A stretch of 64,000 bases of DNA from Nonomuraea harbinensis (lineage in GTDB: Bacteria > Actinomycetota > Actinomycetes > Streptosporangiales > Streptosporangiaceae): NCBI RefSeq assembly GCF_019396385.1, contig NZ_JAHKRN010000009.1:124001-188000 (forward strand). The letters are read 5' to 3'. The position numbers were made by a program, and so were the translations under genes. The notes below the pieces were generated by a model. It made no database searches and was not told the origin of the DNA. It was given only the letters and a program-made list of their open reading frames with translations. Below, in pieces: positions 59,637 through 64,000 of the stretch (position 1 is the first letter of the stretch; each line of letters starts with the position of its first letter).

Positions 59637-60251
59637 ATGGCGGAGAAGCGATCAGCACGGCCGAAAGGTGGCCCGGACTGGACGGCCGTGAGCGCTATGG
59701 CGACCGCGGCTGCCGCCGTGGTCGCCCTGGTCGCGTACCTGATGCCGCAGCCCCCGCAGCCCGGCCCGGAACCCACCCCCTCGGCCGCGCAGTCGTCACC
59801 GGATCCCGCGCCCACCTCGCCCGCACCGCAGACCTCGAGCCCTCCGCCCGAGCCCAGCACCCCCGAATCCAGCACCCCCGAATCCCGCACTCCCGAATCC
59901 CGCACTCCCGAACCGCCGGTGCCGAGCTCCACCCCGGTGGCCGAGGATCCCCCCGCAACGCTGCCAGCGGTCCGGCCCGCCGGCTGCGACGAAACGGAGA
60001 CGGCGCTGGCCACATACCGCCGGGACGCCGGGACCACCCGCGCAGGCCAGGCAGCCGCGGCCCGCCAGGCCTACCAGGACCTGATGGGCGCGGGCCTCGA
60101 CGCGCAAGGAGCGGTGGGAGCGACCATCCGCCGGCTGGCAGACGAGTTCCAGGAGCTGAACTTCCGCCTGACCGGTATGACGGGCGGCGATCCCAACCAG
60201 GTGATCGCGGACATCAACGCGGACTTCGCCGACCTCAGGAGACTGTGCTGA
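59637..60251 (+). CDS. Membrane-anchored hypothetical protein with Pro/Ser/Thr linker
   Basis: 204 residues: a short basic N-terminus, one membrane span (about 18-35, VSAMATAAAAVVALVAYLM), a 70-residue Pro/Ser/Thr/Glu linker with repeated STPES/RTPES, and a C-terminal helical domain (about 120-204) with one Cys near its start and one as the last residue (a possible disulfide). The C-terminal domain would be outside the cell. ATG 59637 is preceded by GAGG. No family recognised. Confidence 0.7.
   Translation: MAEKRSARPKGGPDWTAVSAMATAAAAVVALVAYLMPQPPQPGPEPTPSAAQSSPDPAPTSPAPQTSSPPPEPSTPESSTPESRTPESRTPEPPVPSSTPVAEDPPATLPAVRPAGCDETETALATYRRDAGTTRAGQAAAARQAYQDLMGAGLDAQGAVGATIRRLADEFQELNFRLTGMTGGDPNQVIADINADFADLRRLC
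59862..59912 (+). repeat. 15-bp tandem repeat inside the linker coding region
   Basis: Three in-frame copies of CCCGAATCCNGCACY plus a partial fourth encode the repeated (S/R)TPES linker of the membrane protein. The copies are nearly identical at DNA level, so the linker length is likely variable between strains. Confidence 0.85.
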
Positions 60252-60335
60252 CCTGACGGCAGGTCGCAGCCCGCACTGGCCGTTCGCGGAGAACGCCTCC
60301 GGCATCACTACCGGAAGCACTCTCCCTTCTGAGGG

Positions 60336-60557
60336 CTATGGCTGAGGACGTTGGATGCCGTGGTGATCGAGCAGCAGGCCCACGCCGTATTCGAGGCGGA
60401 CCATCCGCTCGTCCATGCCGGTCAGTCGTTCGTCCATGGCGGCGAGCCGATTCGTATGCTCCGCCTGAACCGCTTTGATCTCGGCGAGGTCCCGGCCGGT
60501 TTGGAAAGCCCAAGACTCCAAGGCGCTCACACGCTCCTCCGTGCTCTTGGTGCTCAA
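60336..60557 (-). CDS. Small coiled-coil hypothetical protein
   Basis: 73-residue protein, almost entirely heptad-like: EERVSALESWAFQTGRDLAEIKAVQAEHTNRLAAMDERLTGMDERMVRLEYGVGLLL. Two near-repeats (AAMDERLTG, GMDERMVR) are obvious. Start TTG 60557 is chosen for AAGGGAG just upstream; longer forms are possible. Proteins of this kind are widespread in actinomycetes and of unknown role. Confidence 0.6.
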   Translation of the reverse strand: MSTKSTEERVSALESWAFQTGRDLAEIKAVQAEHTNRLAAMDERLTGMDERMVRLEYGVGLLLDHHGIQRPQP

Positions 60558-60753
60558 GTCGATCTCCCTTACCGTGGGGGCAGGGACCTGGCTGATGACC
60601 GCAGTCAGGTCCCGGCTGTCGTCAAGGTTAGTCGGTGCCTGGCTGGTCGCCGAGAGACCACGAGGCGGCAGTCCGGTGCGGTCGCTCGGCAACCGTCGCC
60701 GGGCACCTGAGGTAATGAACACTTTACCCAACGTGACGACAAGCTCGGGCGCG

Positions 60754-60972
60754 TCACCGCCTGCTGCGCCGCTTGGCGGTATACGGCAGGACGAACAGGT
60801 ACAGGCCGGTGGGCAGGAGCAGGGCAAGGGGCAGGAGCGGCAGGTAGTAGATCCACTCGGCCGGCCCCTCCTGCCCCGCGACGGCGATGGCGACGACGGT
60901 GACGACGACGGTCACCGTGAAGGTCATGGACAGCCAGCGGTGCGCCCGCCGGACCCACGTGTTCCCGTTCAT
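60754..60972 (-). CDS. Small two-span membrane protein
   Basis: 72 residues with two hydrophobic segments (about 15-33 and 40-62) and a very basic end (KRRSRR), a topology with both ends inside. ATG 60972 has a perfect AAGGAG at good spacing. Function unknown. It lies between the coiled-coil gene and the esterase gene on the same strand. Confidence 0.75.
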   Translation of the reverse strand: MNGNTWVRRAHRWLSMTFTVTVVVTVVAIAVAGQEGPAEWIYYLPLLPLALLLPTGLYLFVLPYTAKRRSRR

Positions 60973-61098
60973 GGCTCTCCTTGCGAGACGAGCGACCCCG
61001 CTCCGGTGAGCGGGGACATCCATGACGATCACGCTAGGCGCGGCGCGGCGGCCGGCGCTTCTCCGTTCCTGACCGTTCAGCTGGGGCGCGCGGGCGGC

Positions 61099-62094
61099 TC
61101 AGGGGGCGAGGATACGGCGGAGCCAGCGCATCCGGGGCACACCGGCGTCCTGGGAGATCGCGGCGTGCGGGACGATGCCTTCGAAGCCGTGGAACCCGCC
61201 CGGCCAGACGTGCAGCTCGGCCTGGCCGCCGGCCTGCCAGATGCGGGTGGCGTAGGCGACGTCCTCGTCGCGGAAGGTCTCGGCCGAGCCGACGTCGATG
61301 AACGCCGGGGGCAGCCCCGACAGGTCGGTGGCCCGGGCCGGGGCCGCGTAGGGGGAGACGTCGGGGCCGCCGCGCCGGTCGCCGAGCAGGGCGGTCCAGC
61401 CGATCTCGTTGGCCGCGTGGTCCCAGATGCCGAGACCGGCCATCTGCAGGGACGAGGGGGTGTCGTTGCGGTCGTCCAGCATCGGGCACATCAGCATCTG
61501 CCCCACCAGGGCCGGGCCCTCGCGGTCGCGGGCCAGCAGGGCCACGGCCGCCGCGAGCCCGCCGCCCGCGCTGCCGCCGGCCACGAGGATGCGGGCCGGG
61601 TCGATGCCCAGCTCGGCGGCGTGCTCGGCGGTCCACACCAGACCCGCGTAGCAGTCTTCCACCGGGGCCGGGTGCGGGTGCTCGGGCGCGAGCCGGTACT
61701 CGACCGACACGAGCACCAGACGCAGCTCCTGCGCCACGTCCAGCAGCGAGTCCAGGCCGACGAGCCGGTTCCCGCCGATCATGCCGCCGCCGTGGATGTT
61801 GTAGATGGCCGCCAGCGGAGTGGTGGCGCCGGTGGGGCGGCAGATGAGCAGGGTGACGTCGGGCGCTCCGGCCGGGCCGGGCACCTCGCGCTCCTCCACG
61901 TCGAACGCCCCGTCGCGACTGAGCTGCTCGGCGGTGGGCACCGGCATCAGGGCCGAGTTCGCGCGCAGCGCGGGGATCTCGTCCAGCGACGTGAGCGGGG
62001 GCATGTGCTGCTGGATCAGGGTCAGGGCCGCGCCGAGTTCGGGGTCGAACGGCACCGGCGCGGCCGGCCGGGCGGGGGACTCGTCGATGCTCAT
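61099..62094 (-). CDS. Alpha/beta hydrolase, hormone-sensitive-lipase family (family IV esterase)
   Basis: 331-residue serine esterase. Oxyanion-hole motif NIHGGGMIGG, nucleophile in AGGSAGGGLA and the catalytic His in GGFHGFE are visible, with the catalytic Asp expected in PPAFIDVGSAE. Acts on small acyl esters in the cytoplasm. ATG 62094 has AAAGG upstream. The PucR regulator gene directly upstream on the same strand may control it. Confidence 0.9.
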   Translation of the reverse strand: MSIDESPARPAAPVPFDPELGAALTLIQQHMPPLTSLDEIPALRANSALMPVPTAEQLSRDGAFDVEEREVPGPAGAPDVTLLICRPTGATTPLAAIYNIHGGGMIGGNRLVGLDSLLDVAQELRLVLVSVEYRLAPEHPHPAPVEDCYAGLVWTAEHAAELGIDPARILVAGGSAGGGLAAAVALLARDREGPALVGQMLMCPMLDDRNDTPSSLQMAGLGIWDHAANEIGWTALLGDRRGGPDVSPYAAPARATDLSGLPPAFIDVGSAETFRDEDVAYATRIWQAGGQAELHVWPGGFHGFEGIVPHAAISQDAGVPRMRWLRRILAP

Positions 62095-62171
62095 CGGAGA
62101 ACCTTTCGGTCGGACGTCGCGGCCGACTTGCCGCTGGGACCATGGTGGCCACGGCCGGGCCGGTGGATCGA

Positions 62172-62236
62172 CCGCCAGATGGCGGGCCTTACCCGCCACT
62201 CGGCGGGTTTACCCGGCGACCCCGCCGATCGGCGGG
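62172..62236. repeat. Array of three G+C hairpins at the end of the PucR gene
   Basis: Three consecutive palindromes sharing a CCCGCC/GGCGGG core: CCGCC-AGAT-GGCGG (62172-62185), ACCCGCC-ACTC-GGCGGGT (62191-62208) and the perfect CCCGCCGATCGGCGGG (62221-62236). The last two encode the odd Pro/Arg/Gly C-terminus of the PucR protein. They may form a terminator or a REP-like palindromic element. Confidence 0.7.
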
Positions 62237-63247
62237 CCTGCCCGGCTCGGGGTGGCGGGCCAGCCGCCGGAGTGCGAACGCGAGCTGCAGGCGCAGGCGG
62301 CCCTGCGGGGTGCGTACGTCCCAGCCCAGCAGGTGCTCGGCGTGGGCCATCCGTTCCTGCAGGGTGGAGTGGTGGATGGTCAGCTCCGTGGCGGCCGCGC
62401 GCAGGCTCTGGGCGTAGGCGACGGCGTGGAGGGTGGCGAGAGTCCAGGGCGCCGCCGACCCGGCCCGCTCCAGGGCGAGGACGTCGGGGACCGCCTCGCC
62501 GTCCGGGCGGGCCGCGGCGGCGAGCACCATCAGCCCGCCCAGCTCGTCCGCGAACACCACGCGAGGGCCGGGATCCTGGGCGGATCCCTCGGCCGCCAGG
62601 CGCAGCGCGACGCGGGCCAGCCGCCACGACTCGGGAAGCTCCGGCACGGGCACGGCGGGGCCGACCCCCTGGCGCTTCTCGCCGGGCCGGTCAGTGATGA
62701 TCACCGGGTCACGCTCGATCCGGGCCCGCCCGCCCTCCTCCGCGACCGCGCGGACCCGTACGTCACCTGCCAGGTTGAGCCGCCGAGCGGCGATCAGCCG
62801 GGCCTGCGGCGGCGCGGCCGCGTCCAAGAGCAGCTCGACCAGGGCGGGATCCTCACCCGGCCGGGCGGGCGCGCGGCCCCAGGTGCGGTCGAGCACGTCG
62901 CGCGCCGCGGCGGCGGCCCGTTCGAGCACGATGGCGTCGACGGGCCCCGCTCGTCCGGGACGCTCCAGCCGGAGCGCCGCCGCTCCGCTGCCCACGTGGT
63001 GGGCGGGCCAGCCCGGGTCGGGCGCGGTCCGGGCGTCCTCGCGCTCGCCGTCGGCCCTTACGCGGATCCGCAGGTGGCGGTCGGGGTCGGAGAGGCAGGC
63101 GGGGCAACCGGCCAGCATGGCGGCGCCGCGCACGATCGCCTCCAGACCGGCATGGGCCTGGACGAGACGGTCGAAGTAGGCGATGACCCGCACCGCGGCC
63201 CCGGCCTCGGTGTCGAGCGCCGACACCCGGCCCACCAGCTCTCTCAT
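62189..63247 (-). CDS. PucR-family transcriptional regulator
   Basis: 352-residue regulator. The C-terminal PucR helix-turn-helix is clear (SLRAAATELTIHHSTLQERMAHAEHLLGWDVRTPQGRLRLQLAFALRRL). The N-terminal two thirds has an alpha/beta sensory region without a named domain, with a CPAC pair (about residues 48-51). The last 20 residues are encoded by a palindromic array and look non-conserved. Target unknown, perhaps the adjacent esterase gene. Confidence 0.85.
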   Translation of the reverse strand: MRELVGRVSALDTEAGAAVRVIAYFDRLVQAHAGLEAIVRGAAMLAGCPACLSDPDRHLRIRVRADGEREDARTAPDPGWPAHHVGSGAAALRLERPGRAGPVDAIVLERAAAAARDVLDRTWGRAPARPGEDPALVELLLDAAAPPQARLIAARRLNLAGDVRVRAVAEEGGRARIERDPVIITDRPGEKRQGVGPAVPVPELPESWRLARVALRLAAEGSAQDPGPRVVFADELGGLMVLAAAARPDGEAVPDVLALERAGSAAPWTLATLHAVAYAQSLRAAATELTIHHSTLQERMAHAEHLLGWDVRTPQGRLRLQLAFALRRLARHPEPGRPADRRGRRVNPPSGG

Positions 63248-63381
63248 CCCCTCAGCCTAGGTGAGCCGGACCACAGCGGTAGCGATCCGTGACGACCCGC
63301 TCTCACCCGGTCCCACACAGACCGGGCCACAGCTTGCCGGGAACGAGCCGGATCGTCCCGAGATTGCGCTAGTGTGCGGCG

Positions 63382-63963
63382 ATGATCGCCAAGCCGCCCG
63401 GATGGCCCTTTGTGATCGTGTGGTCCACCTTGGCCCTAGTGATCATGTACTGGGCGAGCGTGCCCTTCTGGTACGGGGTCGAGATGCTCCTGGCGGTCGT
63501 CCTCGTCGGTCTTCCTCTGATGGTCTACTGGGCGCTGCGGTTCGCCCTGGCGGCTGACAGAGGCGGGGTCACCGGCCGGGCCGGACGCTGCCTGGCGCCC
63601 TGGTTGATCACCTGGGCGACCGTGGTCGCGCTGGCCTACAACGCCCCTTTCGCGCTGCGGTTCTCGCTGTCGGCGCCGGCCCTGGGCGCCTACGCGGAGA
63701 GGATCATGGAACGAGGGCCGATCCACTACGAGTCCTGCGAGTGGGCGGGGCTGTACCGGGTGTGCGGTGGAGGAGCCGAGCACGGAAGCCTGGACGGCGT
63801 GCCGGTCCCTGGCAGCGCCGGCTTCACGACGACGGAATGGGCCATCTACAGCAACACCGGCTTCGCCTGGCATCCAGGAGCCGTCCCGCAGGAAACCGCC
63901 GACGACATCTACGTGCGCATCGTGGGCGACTGGTACGGCTCCCGCGGCTGGGACGGGTGGTGA
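63382..63963 (+). CDS. Hypothetical membrane protein
   Basis: 193 residues with three hydrophobic segments (about 8-26, 32-55 and 72-95), followed by a soluble domain of about 95 residues with two Cys (ESCEWAGLYRVCGGG) that probably lies outside and may form a disulfide. No family recognised. ATG 63382 is the apparent start; there is no strong Shine-Dalgarno sequence. Confidence 0.7.
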   Translation: MIAKPPGWPFVIVWSTLALVIMYWASVPFWYGVEMLLAVVLVGLPLMVYWALRFALAADRGGVTGRAGRCLAPWLITWATVVALAYNAPFALRFSLSAPALGAYAERIMERGPIHYESCEWAGLYRVCGGGAEHGSLDGVPVPGSAGFTTTEWAIYSNTGFAWHPGAVPQETADDIYVRIVGDWYGSRGWDGW

Positions 63964-64000
63964 TCACCTCAGGGCGGCGGCCTCCGAGGCGAGCTTCTCG
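63964..64000 (-). CDS. C-terminal end of a gene continuing beyond the window
   Basis: Reading in from the right edge, the minus strand codes EKLASEAAALR followed by a TGA at 63966-63964. The composition is protein-like and the stop lies against the convergent gene. Too short to identify. Confidence 0.4.
   Translation of the reverse strand, partial: EKLASEAAALR

Overview
The window is chromosomal DNA of very high G+C. GTG and TTG starts are common, neighbouring genes overlap by 4 bp (ATGA, GTGA, TTGA), and the gene families (CebR-type operators, MsiK-like ATPase, ECF42 sigma factor with DGPF protein, VLRF1 release factor, teichulosonate-like genes) point to a filamentous actinomycete. My impression of the families suggests Streptosporangiales (Nonomuraea or a relative), but that is inference. 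I see no rRNA, tRNA, CRISPR array or intact insertion sequence.

Layout. 1-4.2 kb: a cello-oligosaccharide operon cebE-cebF-cebG-bglC (minus strand, bglC cut by the window edge) with two perfect 14-bp CebR/CelR-type operators. 4.2-9 kb: ECF42 sigma factor, DGPF protein, a secreted CHAP hydrolase under a c-di-AMP (ydaO) riboswitch, and two oxidoreductases. 9-15.6 kb: a surface-glycan cluster in two convergent arms, including polysialyltransferase-like and DUF6716 glycosyltransferases and a three-domain enzyme (CMP-sugar synthetase, HAD phosphatase, NeuB-type synthase). 15.6-24.1 kb: an orphan sensor kinase, the maltose operon malE-malF-malG-GH13 and a secreted beta-helix protein. 24-29 kb: mixed genes, including a possible lethal-factor-like metallopeptidase, a decayed VOC gene and a peptidase-S51-like/CysRS-tail fusion. 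28.9-34.3 kb: an MsiK-like ATPase diverging from an alpha-glucosidase, then a LacI regulator and a PfkB kinase. 34.4-41.8 kb: a Ser/Thr kinase and a form I aerobic CO dehydrogenase operon (coxM-coxS-coxL-xdhC) with a divergent LysR gene. 41.9-43.5 kb: an ECF sigma factor overlapping a membrane protein whose outer domain is an NMT1/TauA-type ligand-binding domain. 43.6-48.4 kb: a P450-ferredoxin-ferredoxin reductase-LysR-RidA series. 48.6-50.9 kb: VLRF1 release factor and a cyclase-family hydrolase. 50.9-57.9 kb: a third sugar-uptake operon (binding protein, two permeases, GH4, BadF-type kinase, a broken secreted-enzyme gene, ROK regulator). 58-64 kb: unknown proteins, an HSL-family esterase, a PucR regulator and membrane proteins.

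How it fits together. Three binding-protein-dependent sugar importers (cello-oligosaccharide, maltodextrin, and a GH4-linked glycoside) lack their own ATPase. The one sugar-type ATPase in the window, at 28.9 kb, is a natural candidate to energise all three. The maltose operon and the alpha-glucosidase share a 10-bp-period CTTGC direct repeat in their promoter regions, and the LacI gene beside the alpha-glucosidase is the likely regulator. Rare TTA codons occur in malE, the LacI gene, the ECF sigma gene, coxM and one unknown gene, which suggests bldA-type developmental control. The most unusual items are the sigma factor/binding-protein sensor pair, the three-domain nonulosonate enzyme and the S51/CysRS-tail fusion.
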